Assembly (NCBI GenBank): GCA_002307375.1
Contig: NTJI01000004.1
Coordinates: 62,001 to 126,000, forward strand
DNA from: Lysobacteraceae bacterium NML93-0399
GTDB lineage: Bacteria; Pseudomonadota; Gammaproteobacteria; Xanthomonadales; Xanthomonadaceae
Direction of reading: 5' to 3'
Length of the DNA: 64,000 bases
The position numbers and the translations under genes are program-made. The notes beneath the pieces were generated by a model. The model made no database searches. It saw only the letters and a list, made by a program, of their open reading frames with translations, and had not been told where the DNA came from. Shown here piece after piece: positions 21,205-31,129 of the stretch (its first letter is position 1; each line of letters opens with the position of its first letter).

Positions 21205-21825
21205 TCAGTGCAGCGCGTCGCGGGCTTGGTTCAACACGTCGACGATGGTGGGCACCAGTTGGCGGCGGCGCGCGTGGTATGCGCGCAGGGCGGCTTTCAG
21301 GTTCTCGATGTCGGCGCGCTCCCAGGCACGCGCGAGATCGGCGAACTCTGCCGCCGCATCCGGCACCAGCGAACGCTTGGCGCTGCGAATTGGTGCCAGC
21401 TGGTCATTCGTGCGTCTTGCTGCGTGATGCAGCGCCCGTTGTGGCGTGCGGCGCGCGATGCTGTCGAACAGCTGCCATGTCGCCTTGGCCGTGCCGGCAT
21501 CCGATTCGATTGACATGTGGGCTCGGCCGTTCGGCGTTGCGCCACGATCGCAGGCCATGAGCAGGAGATGTTCCATCCACTCGTAGAGATCACGCAGCAT
21601 GGCCTCGGTGGGCAGCGGCATGTAGAACCCGTCACGCGCCTGGTCATTAACCAGACCCTCGCCGCTCAACCGATACAGCGCAAACCGGACAGGCGTGAGG
21701 CTGGTATCGAATTCGTGGGCCAACGTTGCGGGCTCGAGCCGCTGTCCTGGCGTGAACCGCCCACACAACACTGCGCGCCGCAGCTGTCCGTACAGGCGCA
21801 TGCTTTTCGAGTGGCTCGCGATCAT
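21205..21825 (-). CDS. GntR-family transcriptional regulator
   Basis: A 206-residue regulator with an N-terminal winged helix (MRLYGQLRRAVLCGRFTPGQ, LAHEFDTSLTPVRFALYRL) and a helical C-terminal effector domain of the FadR/VanR type (about 80-206). The start at 21825 has GGGAG 7 bases upstream; an alternative ATG at 21846 (AGGA, spacing 7) would add seven residues. It lies 155 bases upstream of lasA on the same strand and is a good candidate regulator of the lasso cluster. The ligand is not evident. Confidence 0.85.
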   Translation of the reverse strand: MIASHSKSMRLYGQLRRAVLCGRFTPGQRLEPATLAHEFDTSLTPVRFALYRLSGEGLVNDQARDGFYMPLPTEAMLRDLYEWMEHLLLMACDRGATPNGRAHMSIESDAGTAKATWQLFDSIARRTPQRALHHAARRTNDQLAPIRSAKRSLVPDAAAEFADLARAWERADIENLKAALRAYHARRRQLVPTIVDVLNQARDALH

Positions 21826-22101
21826 CGCCGAACTCCCTGTCTGCATCCCCACGTCCTGTGGCCGATATTACATTTGCGTGACGCGGCCGCAAGGCGCGTT
21901 GGCATGGGACAACCATAGGCTGCGAGCTCGAGCGGAGGGGAGGGCGAAGGTCCCCGCGCCATCGGCATCCACAGTCTCTTTCGCCTCCATGGCGGCGCCC
22001 GGAGCGGCGTTAAGATACGGCGCTTGTCGGCCCGACTCGCTGCGAGCGATCCTGAGACAGCACTTGGGCCACTTTCGTCTGGTGAAACTTTGAGGCCGGG
22101 T

Positions 22102-22800
22102 GTGGAAGACGCTGCTGCAACCATCGCTCGCGTCGCAGTTGTCGAGGACGACGCAGAGCTACGTGACATGATCCTGGTGCCCGCGCTGCGTCGATCGGGT
22201 TTCGAGGCAACGGGCGTGCCGAACGCGTTGGCGCTGTATCGCGAGATGGTCGCAACCCGGTTCGATCTGATCCTGCTCGATGTCGGTCTGCCAGATGAGG
22301 ACGGGTTTGCCATTGCGCAGCACCTGCGGTTGGCGCTGCCCAGAATGGGGCTGGTCATGCTGACCGGCTTCGTGTCTGATCAGGACCGCCTGCGCGGGCT
22401 CGAGGCGGGTGTGGATGCCTATCTCGGCAAGCCAGTCGACGTTGCAACTGTCATCGCCACGCTGCGGAATCTGGCACGACGGCTCGAGTTCGACCCGCCG
22501 GAAGCGCCTTCGCAAACCTGGACATTCGACGAACCTGGATGGCGCTTTGTGTCCCCGGGCGGGCGGGCGCTCGATCTCGGTTCGTCAGAGCGGACATTCC
22601 TGGCCGAACTGACCAAGCGTCCGGGTACACCTGTGGAGCGCGAGGTGTTGATTGCTGCGCTCGGCGAGGATTCCGACGCGTTCGATCCCCATCGCCTGGA
22701 GATGATCGTGCATCGCCTTCGCAAGAAGTGCCTTCAAGAGACCGGACAAGAACTGCCTGTCCGCACCGTCCGTGGAGTCGGCTACCTGCTGGCGCGGTAG
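22102..22800 (+). CDS. OmpR-type response regulator
   Basis: A 232-residue two-component regulator. The receiver domain (about 10-125) has the acidic pair in VAVVEDDAE, the phospho-acceptor Asp in LILLDVGLPDEDG, the Thr of MLTGF and the Lys of LGKPVD. A trans_reg_C winged helix follows (about 150-230, ending in VRTVRGVGYLLAR). The GTG at 22102, with GAGG 7 bases upstream, is the best start; no in-frame ATG exists upstream. It stands immediately before the giant surface-protein gene, and a histidine kinase gene (34935-36302) lies at the other end of that block. They could form one system, though they are 12 kb apart. Confidence 0.85.
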   Translation: MEDAAATIARVAVVEDDAELRDMILVPALRRSGFEATGVPNALALYREMVATRFDLILLDVGLPDEDGFAIAQHLRLALPRMGLVMLTGFVSDQDRLRGLEAGVDAYLGKPVDVATVIATLRNLARRLEFDPPEAPSQTWTFDEPGWRFVSPGGRALDLGSSERTFLAELTKRPGTPVEREVLIAALGEDSDAFDPHRLEMIVHRLRKKCLQETGQELPVRTVRGVGYLLAR

Positions 22801-22944
22801 CCCTCGGCTGCGCCAGCTCTGTCGACTGCCCGCACCTTGAAAGGGGGCGTTTCGGCTGATTCAGGCTGCGAAGCCTGCAGCCGAGCGCCCGGGAGGCCAT
22901 GCAAGATTTCGTGAGAAATCGTGCGTGCGTCACAAAAATTTTTC

Positions 22945-23105
22945 TGCTTTAATCCCGCCGCTGTTTTGGGGAGCGCCGTCTCACGGCGCCTTTTTCGATG
23001 TCCGCACTGATGCCGCCCAAGGCGGAAGGCCTGTGCCTTCCGGCTGGAGCTGCGTGCGCGCGTGTGTGCGCAGCTGGGCCGGTACGCAGGGCGAGGACAC
23101 AGGTC
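22945..23105 (+). promoter_or_regulatory. Structured leader of the giant surface-protein gene
   Basis: An extended -10-like element TGCTTTAAT lies at 22945-22953. It is followed by a hairpin GCGCCGT-CTC-ACGGCGC and T5 (22973-22995), which has the form of an intrinsic terminator. Two further hairpins are CCGCC-CAA-GGCGG and GGAAGGC-CTGT-GCCTTCC. A longer stem is built on AGCTGCG/CGCAGCT within CCGGC/GCCGG. Stacked structures after an early terminator suggest attenuation or a regulatory RNA. No known riboswitch core was recognised. The terminator could alternatively be that of the upstream response regulator gene. Confidence 0.45.
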
Positions 23106-26100
23106 ATGAGGGTGAGAGCAGGCATGCGCCAGCAGAAAGGGCTAACAGGTCCAACTATCTCGACACGGGCGTTCCGCGCCTTTATCGGCCGAAGTCGCCA
23201 GTGTCTGCTGCTAACGCTACTGATGCTCGTGTCTGCGGCTGCACAGGCGCAGCTCAACGAACGGTACAGCTTCAACGTGCGGGGCGACGTCGAGATGATC
23301 GGCAACGCGCTGTTGACCTGCGCCAGCTGCGACCAGTCCAACACCGGCCTCAACAACGGTTCGTCGATGGCGATGCGGTTTGTGAACGTCGAGGGTAGCC
23401 AACTGCCCGCCGCCGTGCCGCAGAACTCCTCGACCGCGACTCTGAGCCTGCCCACCGGTGCGCGTGTGCTTTCGGCTGGCCTTTACTGGGGCGGCCGGTC
23501 GGGCGAGAACAACGCGGCCCGCGGCACGCTGCAGTTCCGCCCCCCGAACGGAGGCTACCGGTCGATCAGCGCCAGCGACCTCAATACCTTCCCCAGCCAG
23601 GGCGATGCGGGCAGCCGTCCGTACACCGCCTATCGCGACGTCACCGCGCTAGTCGCAGCCGCAGGCGCGGGCACGTATGCCGCGGGCGGACTGACCTCGG
23701 ACGTGAGCGGCAACAACAACGGCGGCGGTCTGGGCAACTACGGCGGCTGGGCGTTGATCGTGCTCTACGAGCACGACAGCAAGCCCTATCGGCGTCTGAT
23801 GGTGTTCGATGGCGATGCCGGTTACGTCAATGGCACCAACCCGCAGTCGGTCACGGTTGCCGGCCTGTTGACCCCACAAAGCGGCGAGTTCACCGCCTAC
23901 ATGGGGGCACTGGTTTGGGAAGGCGACGGCGGCATCGCCGGCGACCAGTTCCGGCTCACCGGCGCGGACGTGCTCAACCCCGGTGCGCTCAGCGATGCGC
24001 AGAGTCCGGCCAACAACTTCTGGAATAGCGGCATCAGCCGCTTGGGCCAGCGCTTTACCGCCAAGAATCCCGACTACGTCAACCAATTCGCCGTCGATCT
24101 GAAGCTCGTCGACATCTCCAACACAGCTGCCAACTCCGGCCGCCCGCGTCTGCGTAACGGTGCCACCGGCGCAACGCTGGAGTTCACCAGCAGCCAGGAT
24201 GCCTACTTCCCACATGCGCTGGTCTTCGCGACCGACATCTTCTTCCCCGACCTTGTCACCTCGCTGACGAAGCAGGCGCGTCGCGTGCCCTCGGGGGAGG
24301 TGCTCGGGCCGACCAGCGAAGTCCGCCAGGGCGAAGAGGTCGAGTACATCGTCTCGTTTACCAACAATGGTCAGGACGGCGCGACCAACGTGGTCGTCAC
24401 CGACCCGATTCCGGCCAACACCAGCTATGTGCCGGGTTCGTTGCGGGTGCTCACCAATGCGGCCGATGCGGCCACTGGCAACATGTCTGATGCGGCGGGC
24501 GACGACATCGCCGAGTTCGATGTCGTCAATAATCGCGTCGTGTTCCGGATCGGCACCGGTGCCACAGGCTCGTCGGGCGGCATGCTCTCGCCGGCTCAAT
24601 CGGCACAGATGTCGTTCCGCGTGCGTGTCGATACTGCGACGCCAACTGGTGAGTTCATCCGCAACGTCGTTTCGGTGCGCCACAACGCTCAGACCGTGCC
24701 CCTGCCGCAGGATGTCGAGGGCGAGGCGGACGCCAATGTGATCGGCCCGGTTGTCCCGTCGGCCGAGGACATCGGCTTCTGCCCGGCAGATGGCGGTTTC
24801 TTCAATATCGTCAACGGTGTCGGCATCTACCAGTACTCGCCGGAATCGGCCGCCGACACCCGTGTTGCCGGTCTGGACTTCGCGGTCCCCGGTGACCTCA
24901 ATGCGTTGATGGTCGATCCGACCGGCCGGAACCGTCTGCTGTTCCATCAGGCGGGCGGCAACGCGCTCTGGGCCTATGATCCGACGCATCCCACCAGCCC
25001 AGGCTGGTATCGCACTGGGGTGACGATCAGCGCCAACCTGCCGCGTGCGGGCATGACCCAGGCCGGCGTGGGCTATCTGATCACGGCCGCGACTCGCGTA
25101 GGCGCTGGGGCGACGGCCCAGATGTACCGTATCGAGCGCGAGGGCGACTACGGCTATCGGCTCGCCGGGCAAAGCACGCTCGCCTACGACGTGGCGCCGA
25201 GCGACTTCGGTTCGGGCGATATCGCGTTCGACAACGCGGGTGTCGGCTGGCTGGTGGCCGGCAACGACCTGTATCGCGTCAATGTCGACGCGGGCACCGC
25301 GACCCGCCAGCAGACCTTCACCGGCGCTCCGTCGGGCGTGAACTACGCAGGCGCGGCATTCGGTGCAGACGGCTTGCTCTACGTAGTCGTCAACACGACT
25401 GGCGCCTATTACGCAATGGATTTGACCAATGGCACGATGTCGCAGGTCGGCGCATCGGCCAGCGGGGCAGGCCGCGACCTCGCGTCGTGCAGCTTCCCGA
25501 CCATCGCTCCTGCACAGCTGCAGGTCACCAAGACGCTGGCCTCGATCACTCGCAACGGCCTGCCCGTTGCTGCGGACGAACCGGCTGTGCCGGGCGACCT
25601 GCTGGGCTATGCGATCGAGGTCCGCCACGTCGGCGGCACCCAGGCCGCGACCGTGTTCGCGGGCGATGTCGTCGAGACCTTGCCGGCCAATACCTTGCAT
25701 GGCGCGACGGCGGACGACTTCACCTGTACCGGCGCCAACTGCGTCAACACCGAGTCGCGCAATGTGCTGGCCGATCAGAGCACCGTGTTCTCGTTCGTGG
25801 TGCAGATCGATGTCGGCACACCCGCCACGGTCAACCAGATCGTCAACTCGGTCACTGTCAATGGCATCGACTGTGCGGTGGCGGGTAACGACTGCGACGA
25901 AACTACGCTGATCGACGTCGAGCCGGCGGTCACCTCGACCAAGGCATTGACGGCGGTTAATGGCGCGACGCCGGCCGGCCCGGTGGCAGTGGGCGATGTG
26001 CTGACCTACACCGTGACGGTCACCAACAGTGGCAACGTCACGCTGCCCACCGTGACGGTGGCCGACGCGCGCATCACGCCGGATAGCATCACTTGCGCAC

Positions 26101-29100
26101 CGCTGGCGGTGGGTGACAGCTGCACCTTGATCGGCACCTACACGGTGACCCAGGCCGACGCGGACGCAGGTACGGTTAGCAATACCGCGATCGTCACCAC
26201 GCCCAACACGCCCGAGGTCTGTCCGGCCGGTTCAACCGCCGCCGTTTGCCAGCCGTCGATCGAGACTCCCACCGAGACTCCCGACCCGTCGCTGACGGTG
26301 GTCAAGACCGCAAGCACGCCGAGCGGCAACACCGCCGGCAGCACGATTGCGTACTCGTTCCTGGTGACCAACACCGGCAACGTGACAATTGCCAATATCG
26401 CGATCGACGATGACAAGCTCGACGCCGCGGCCGTGTGCCCGGTGACGACGCTGGCCCCGGGTGCGAGCACGACCTGCACCGGCACGCACACGATTACGCA
26501 GGCGGAAGTCGATGCCGGCGAAGTGCTCAACACCGCGACCGCGACCGGCACGACGCCGGGAGGCGGCACGACGACGAGCCCGCCGGACGAAGAGGACGTG
26601 ACGCTCGAGACCAGGCCGTCGCTGACGCTGGTCAAGACCGCAGGTACGCCGAGCGGCAACACTGCCGGCAGCACGATTGCGTACTCGTTCCTGGTGACCA
26701 ACGCCGGCAACGTGACGATTGCCGATATCGCGATCGACGATGACAAGCTCGACGCCGCGGCCGTGTGCCCGGTGACGATGCTGGCGCCGGGTGCGAGCAC
26801 GACCTGCACCGGCACGCACACGATTACGCAGGCGGAAGTCGATGCCGGCGAAGTGCTCAACACCGCGACCGCGACCGGCACGACGCCGGGAGGCGGCACG
26901 ACGACGAGCCCGCCGGACGAAGAGGACGTGACGCTCGAGACCAGGCCGTCGCTGACGGTGGTCAAGACCGCAGGTACGCCGAGCGGCAACACCGCCGGCA
27001 GCACGATTGCGTACTCGTTCCAGGTGACCAACGCCGGCAACGTGACGATTGCCGATATCGCGATCGACGATGACAAGCTCGACGCCGCGGCCGTGTGCCC
27101 GGTGACGATGCTGGCGCCGGGTGCGAGCACGACCTGCACCGGCACGCACACGATTACGCAGGCGGAAGTCGATGCCGGCGAAGTGCTCAACACCGCGACC
27201 GCGACCGGCATTACGCCGGGTGGCGGCACGACGATCAGCCCGCCTGACGAGGAAGACGTCACCATCGAACGCAACCCCGGCATGGCGACCAACAAGGCGC
27301 TGGCCGACAACGCCGACGAGGATGGCAGCGGCACCGTCACCCTCGGTGACACGCTGACCTACACCATCACCGCGACCAATACCGGCACGGTGAGCCTGGG
27401 CAATGTGGAGGTGCGGGACGACCGCATCACGCCGTCGAACCTGGTCTGCACGAACCTGGCCCCCGGTGCGAGCTGCGTGCTGACGGGCACCTACGTGGTG
27501 ACCCAGGCTGACGTGAATGCCGGCCAGGTGGTCAACACCGCCGTCATCACCACCGATGAACCGGCGGTTTGCCCGGCCGGCGATACGTCCGCCGCCTGTC
27601 AGCCGTCGGTCACCATCGACGTGACGCCGTACGAAATCGTGGCCCACGATGACAGCTATGGCCCCGTCAACGGCGCGACGGGCGATCCGTCGGTGGGCAA
27701 CATCCTGGACAACGACACGCTCAACAGCGTGCCGGCGACCCTGGACACGGTGACGATCACGCTTGGCGCGCTGCCTCCGGGCATCGTGGTGGATCCGTCG
27801 ACGGGCGTGGTCGGCGTCTCGCCGGGCACGCCGGCGGGCAGTTACACCTTTGAGTACACGATCTGTGAGGTGCTCAACCCCGAGAACTGCGACACCGCGA
27901 CGGTAACGGTGGAAGTCGAGGCGGCGGAGATCGTGGCCAACGAGGATAGCTATGGTCCGGTCAACGGTGCCACCGGCGATCCGTCGGTGGGCAACCTGCT
28001 GGACAACGACACACTCAATGGCGTGCCGGCGAGCCTGGACACGGTGAAGATCACGCTTGGCGCGCTGCCTCCGGGCATCGTGGTGGATCCGTCGACGGGC
28101 GTGGTCGGCGTCTCGCCGGGCACGCCGGCGGGCAGTTACACCTCTGAGTACACGATCTGTGAGGTGCTCAACCCCGACAACTGCGACACCGCGACGGTGA
28201 CGGTGGAAGTCGAGGCGGCTGAGATCGTGGCCAACGACGACAACTATGGCCCGGTCAACGGTGCCACCGGCGATCCGTCGGTGGGCAACATCCTGGACAA
28301 CGACACGCTCAACGGCGTGCCGGCGACCCTGGACACGGTGACGATCACGCTCGGCACGCTGCCCACGGGCGTCGTGGTGGATGCGTCGACGGGTGTGGTC
28401 GGCGTCACGCCTGGCACGCCGGTAGGCAGCTACACCTTCGAATACACGATCTGCGAGGTGCTCAACCCCGACAACTGCGACACCGCGACGGTGATGGTGG
28501 TGGTCGAGGCGGCTGAGATCGTCGCCAACGACGACAGCTACGGTCCGGTCAACGGTGCGACGGGCGATTTGTCGCTCGGCAACGTGCTGAACAACGACAC
28601 GCTCAACGGCGTCCCCGCAACGCCGGACACGGCGACGCTCACGGTCGGCACGGTGCCTCCGGGCATCGTGGTGGATCCGTCGACGGGTGTGGTCGGTGTC
28701 ACGCCGGGTACTCCGGCAGGCAGCTACAGCTTCGAGTACACGATCTGTGAGGTGCTCAATCCCGAGAACTGCGATACCGCCAGCGTTACGGTGGTGATCG
28801 AGGCGCCGGAGATCACGGCTGTCGACGACAGCACGACGACCGACCAGAACACGCCGGTCACGATCCCGGTGCTCGATAACGACACTCTCAACGGTGTGCC
28901 TGTCGATGCCGACGACGTCACGGTCGTGGTGCTCACGCCGCCTGCGAACGGCAGCATCGTGATCAATCCCGACGGAACGGTGGTGTACACCCCCAATCCC
29001 GGCTTCTCGGGCGACGACAGCTTCGAGTACCGGATCTGCGAGATCACCAACCCGGACAACTGCGCGACGGCCACGGTGACGGTCACGGTGCGTCCGAATA

Positions 29101-31115
29101 TCGTCGAGGCGATCGATGACGATGCCGGGACGGCGGAGCCGGGCGTGCCGACGCCGGTGGTGGTGGTCGACAACGACACCAGCACGGGGGCGCCGCTCGA
29201 TCCGGGCTCGGTGACCATCCTGACCCCGCCGCAACACGGTCAGGTGAGCTGTGCGAACGGCACCTGCTACTACACGCCGGCGTTTGGCTACAACGGTGAG
29301 GACAGCTTCGTGTACCGCGTCTGCGACACCTCCTACCCGGCGCCGGTGTGCGACACCGCGACGGTGACGGTGACGGTCCAGGGCGAGGCCCCGCTGCGCA
29401 TCACCAAGTCGGTGGCCGTGCGCGAGGTCAAAGTCGGCGATCTGGTGCGCTACACGCTGACGGTGGAGAACGTGAGCAACGCGATGGTGACCGGGGCGCA
29501 TGTCCTCGATACGCCGCCGCAGGGCTTCAGCTACGTCGATGGTTCGCTGTCGAGTGGCGACGGCCGGGCGCTGGCGGTGTCGGGCCACAACCCGATCCGC
29601 ATCTCCAGCCTCGACCTTGCGCCGGGCGACACCATGAGCATCAGCTACCTGCTGCGTGTAGGTGCAGGCATCCGTGCCGGTTCCCACATCAACCAGGCCG
29701 TGACGCAGAGCGAGAGCGGCGTGCCGCTGTCGAACATCGCCACCGCCCAGGTCGGGACCGCGTTCGATCCGCTGCTCGACGACAGCCTGGTGTTCGGCAC
29801 GGTGTTCGACGATCGCAATGGCGATGGCTGGCAGGCGAGTGCGGTGCTGACCGATGTGCGGGTGCAGGGCGGGTTCGCGCCGGAGGCCTATGTTGCCGGC
29901 TCGACCACGATCGACGGTGGCGAAGGGCGGCAGCCGGTCGCCGACGCCAGCGCGCCGCTGCTGCACGGGATGGCGCTGGGCACGATCACAGGCCGGCAGT
30001 CGGTCGGTGATCCGGTCGAGGCGCACCAAGTGGTCATTCGTCAGCGTCTGCGCTCGGCGACGTTCACCGGGGACTTCGTGCTTACCAGCGCCCAGGGTGT
30101 GACGGTGCGCATGGCAGCCGACGGCAGCACGCAGGTGGAACGCGAGGGCGAGGCGGCCAAGGGCCTGTCCGCGGCCGAGCCGACCGTCACGCGACGCGTG
30201 ATGCAGGACGCCGATGGCCTGGTGGTCGAGTACGTAATCGCCAACACCGGGATCGATGAGCGCGGCATCCCGGGCGTGCGGATCGCGTCGGTGGAAGGTC
30301 TGCTGATCGAGACCGACCAGTACGGCCGCTACCATCTGGTCGACGTGCCGGGCGGCAACGCGATGCACGGGCGCAACTTCATTCTGAAGGTGGATCCGGT
30401 CACGCTGCCGCCGGGCACCGAGTTCACGACCGCCAATCCGCTGGTGCGGCGCGTGACACCGGGTCTGCCGGTGCGCTTCGACTTCGGCGTCAAGTTGCCG
30501 GTGATCGAACTGCAGGGTGGCCGCGAGGCGGTGGAGCTGGAGCTGGGCGAAGTGTTCTTCGCCCCGGACAGCAGCGAACTGCGCGAGGCGTATCTGCCGG
30601 CGCTCGAGACGATGGCCAGGGAAATCGACCGCTACCGCGGTGGCCGGGTGGTCGTCATCGGTGAGGGCGAGCACGAAGCGCTCGCCTTCGACCGGGCGGC
30701 GGCGGTCCGCGATGCACTGCAGTCGGGACTCGCACCGGACGCGGCGGCCGCGCTGACCGTCGAAATGCGGACGCGGGTCGAAGATCCGCACGCGATGGTG
30801 GCCGGCGTCGGTAACGGCGGCGTGTTGCTGGGCACCGTGTTGTTCGACACCGACAAGTCGGCCATCCGGCCGGAGTTCGAAGCGCTGCTCGACGCAGTCG
30901 CCCACCGCCTCGAAGCGCTGGGTGGCGGGACGGTCGGCATCGTGGGCCATACCGACGTGCGCGGTTCACACGCCTACAACGTCGAGCTGGGCCTGCGCCG
31001 CGCGCAGTCGGTGTTCGATGCGCTCTCGGGACGTCTGAGCCCCCAGGTCCGGGCCAAGACCCGGGTGGAAGCAAGCAGGGATCCGGCCGCTCCTGTCGGG
31101 GAGGCACGGAAGTGA
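23106..31115 (+). CDS. Giant repeat-rich surface protein with C-terminal OmpA domains
   Basis: About 2,669 residues with a signal peptide (LLLTLLMLVSAAAQAQ, cleavage near residue 50). In order: an adhesin-like N-terminal domain; a DUF11-type domain (about 395-530); a propeller-like region (about 560-800); more DUF11-like domains; three nearly identical 110-residue DUF7507-like repeats (1061-1390); and four 98-residue Ig-like repeats (1510-1901, DNDTLNGVPA core). Two Ig-like domains, a DUF11 domain, an SdrD-B-like region and two OmpA-like peptidoglycan-binding domains (from about 2478 and 2576, the latter LFDTDKSAIRP and GHTDVRGSHAYN) follow. It is probably a cell-surface adhesin or fimbria-like protein anchored in the periplasm. 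ATG 23106 has GAGG upstream; 23124 is an alternative. Confidence 0.85.
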   Translation: MRVRAGMRQQKGLTGPTISTRAFRAFIGRSRQCLLLTLLMLVSAAAQAQLNERYSFNVRGDVEMIGNALLTCASCDQSNTGLNNGSSMAMRFVNVEGSQLPAAVPQNSSTATLSLPTGARVLSAGLYWGGRSGENNAARGTLQFRPPNGGYRSISASDLNTFPSQGDAGSRPYTAYRDVTALVAAAGAGTYAAGGLTSDVSGNNNGGGLGNYGGWALIVLYEHDSKPYRRLMVFDGDAGYVNGTNPQSVTVAGLLTPQSGEFTAYMGALVWEGDGGIAGDQFRLTGADVLNPGALSDAQSPANNFWNSGISRLGQRFTAKNPDYVNQFAVDLKLVDISNTAANSGRPRLRNGATGATLEFTSSQDAYFPHALVFATDIFFPDLVTSLTKQARRVPSGEVLGPTSEVRQGEEVEYIVSFTNNGQDGATNVVVTDPIPANTSYVPGSLRVLTNAADAATGNMSDAAGDDIAEFDVVNNRVVFRIGTGATGSSGGMLSPAQSAQMSFRVRVDTATPTGEFIRNVVSVRHNAQTVPLPQDVEGEADANVIGPVVPSAEDIGFCPADGGFFNIVNGVGIYQYSPESAADTRVAGLDFAVPGDLNALMVDPTGRNRLLFHQAGGNALWAYDPTHPTSPGWYRTGVTISANLPRAGMTQAGVGYLITAATRVGAGATAQMYRIEREGDYGYRLAGQSTLAYDVAPSDFGSGDIAFDNAGVGWLVAGNDLYRVNVDAGTATRQQTFTGAPSGVNYAGAAFGADGLLYVVVNTTGAYYAMDLTNGTMSQVGASASGAGRDLASCSFPTIAPAQLQVTKTLASITRNGLPVAADEPAVPGDLLGYAIEVRHVGGTQAATVFAGDVVETLPANTLHGATADDFTCTGANCVNTESRNVLADQSTVFSFVVQIDVGTPATVNQIVNSVTVNGIDCAVAGNDCDETTLIDVEPAVTSTKALTAVNGATPAGPVAVGDVLTYTVTVTNSGNVTLPTVTVADARITPDSITCAPLAVGDSCTLIGTYTVTQADADAGTVSNTAIVTTPNTPEVCPAGSTAAVCQPSIETPTETPDPSLTVVKTASTPSGNTAGSTIAYSFLVTNTGNVTIANIAIDDDKLDAAAVCPVTTLAPGASTTCTGTHTITQAEVDAGEVLNTATATGTTPGGGTTTSPPDEEDVTLETRPSLTLVKTAGTPSGNTAGSTIAYSFLVTNAGNVTIADIAIDDDKLDAAAVCPVTMLAPGASTTCTGTHTITQAEVDAGEVLNTATATGTTPGGGTTTSPPDEEDVTLETRPSLTVVKTAGTPSGNTAGSTIAYSFQVTNAGNVTIADIAIDDDKLDAAAVCPVTMLAPGASTTCTGTHTITQAEVDAGEVLNTATATGITPGGGTTISPPDEEDVTIERNPGMATNKALADNADEDGSGTVTLGDTLTYTITATNTGTVSLGNVEVRDDRITPSNLVCTNLAPGASCVLTGTYVVTQADVNAGQVVNTAVITTDEPAVCPAGDTSAACQPSVTIDVTPYEIVAHDDSYGPVNGATGDPSVGNILDNDTLNSVPATLDTVTITLGALPPGIVVDPSTGVVGVSPGTPAGSYTFEYTICEVLNPENCDTATVTVEVEAAEIVANEDSYGPVNGATGDPSVGNLLDNDTLNGVPASLDTVKITLGALPPGIVVDPSTGVVGVSPGTPAGSYTSEYTICEVLNPDNCDTATVTVEVEAAEIVANDDNYGPVNGATGDPSVGNILDNDTLNGVPATLDTVTITLGTLPTGVVVDASTGVVGVTPGTPVGSYTFEYTICEVLNPDNCDTATVMVVVEAAEIVANDDSYGPVNGATGDLSLGNVLNNDTLNGVPATPDTATLTVGTVPPGIVVDPSTGVVGVTPGTPAGSYSFEYTICEVLNPENCDTASVTVVIEAPEITAVDDSTTTDQNTPVTIPVLDNDTLNGVPVDADDVTVVVLTPPANGSIVINPDGTVVYTPNPGFSGDDSFEYRICEITNPDNCATATVTVTVRPNIVEAIDDDAGTAEPGVPTPVVVVDNDTSTGAPLDPGSVTILTPPQHGQVSCANGTCYYTPAFGYNGEDSFVYRVCDTSYPAPVCDTATVTVTVQGEAPLRITKSVAVREVKVGDLVRYTLTVENVSNAMVTGAHVLDTPPQGFSYVDGSLSSGDGRALAVSGHNPIRISSLDLAPGDTMSISYLLRVGAGIRAGSHINQAVTQSESGVPLSNIATAQVGTAFDPLLDDSLVFGTVFDDRNGDGWQASAVLTDVRVQGGFAPEAYVAGSTTIDGGEGRQPVADASAPLLHGMALGTITGRQSVGDPVEAHQVVIRQRLRSATFTGDFVLTSAQGVTVRMAADGSTQVEREGEAAKGLSAAEPTVTRRVMQDADGLVVEYVIANTGIDERGIPGVRIASVEGLLIETDQYGRYHLVDVPGGNAMHGRNFILKVDPVTLPPGTEFTTANPLVRRVTPGLPVRFDFGVKLPVIELQGGREAVELELGEVFFAPDSSELREAYLPALETMAREIDRYRGGRVVVIGEGEHEALAFDRAAAVRDALQSGLAPDAAAALTVEMRTRVEDPHAMVAGVGNGGVLLGTVLFDTDKSAIRPEFEALLDAVAHRLEALGGGTVGIVGHTDVRGSHAYNVELGLRRAQSVFDALSGRLSPQVRAKTRVEASRDPAAPVGEARK
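26286..27275 (+). repeat. Three tandem 330-bp coding repeats
   Basis: Units begin at 26286, 26616 and 26946 (CCGTCGCTGACG), exactly 330 bases apart. They are nearly identical at the DNA level, including synonymous positions. Each encodes one DUF7507-like domain of the surface protein. Confidence 0.95.
27633..28808 (+). repeat. Four tandem 294-bp coding repeats
   Basis: Units start at 27633, 27927, 28221 and 28515, an exact 294-base period (98 residues each: EIVANDD...DNDTLNGVPAT...CEVLNP). The first two or three are the most alike in DNA; the fourth is more diverged. They are set in register with the following diverged Ig-like domain at 28809. Confidence 0.95.
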
Positions 31116-31129
31116 AAGGGGACCGGATC

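Noticed and set aside
22990..23105. c-di-GMP-I riboswitch before the surface-protein gene
   Set aside because: Hairpins are present, but the conserved GEMM core (including CGAAAG and ACGCAAAGC-like parts) was not found.
26232..30950. 1,572-codon minus-strand frame within the surface-protein gene
   Set aside because: It mirrors the repeats of the plus-strand gene, is rich in Arg/His as antisense GC frames are, and has no domain.
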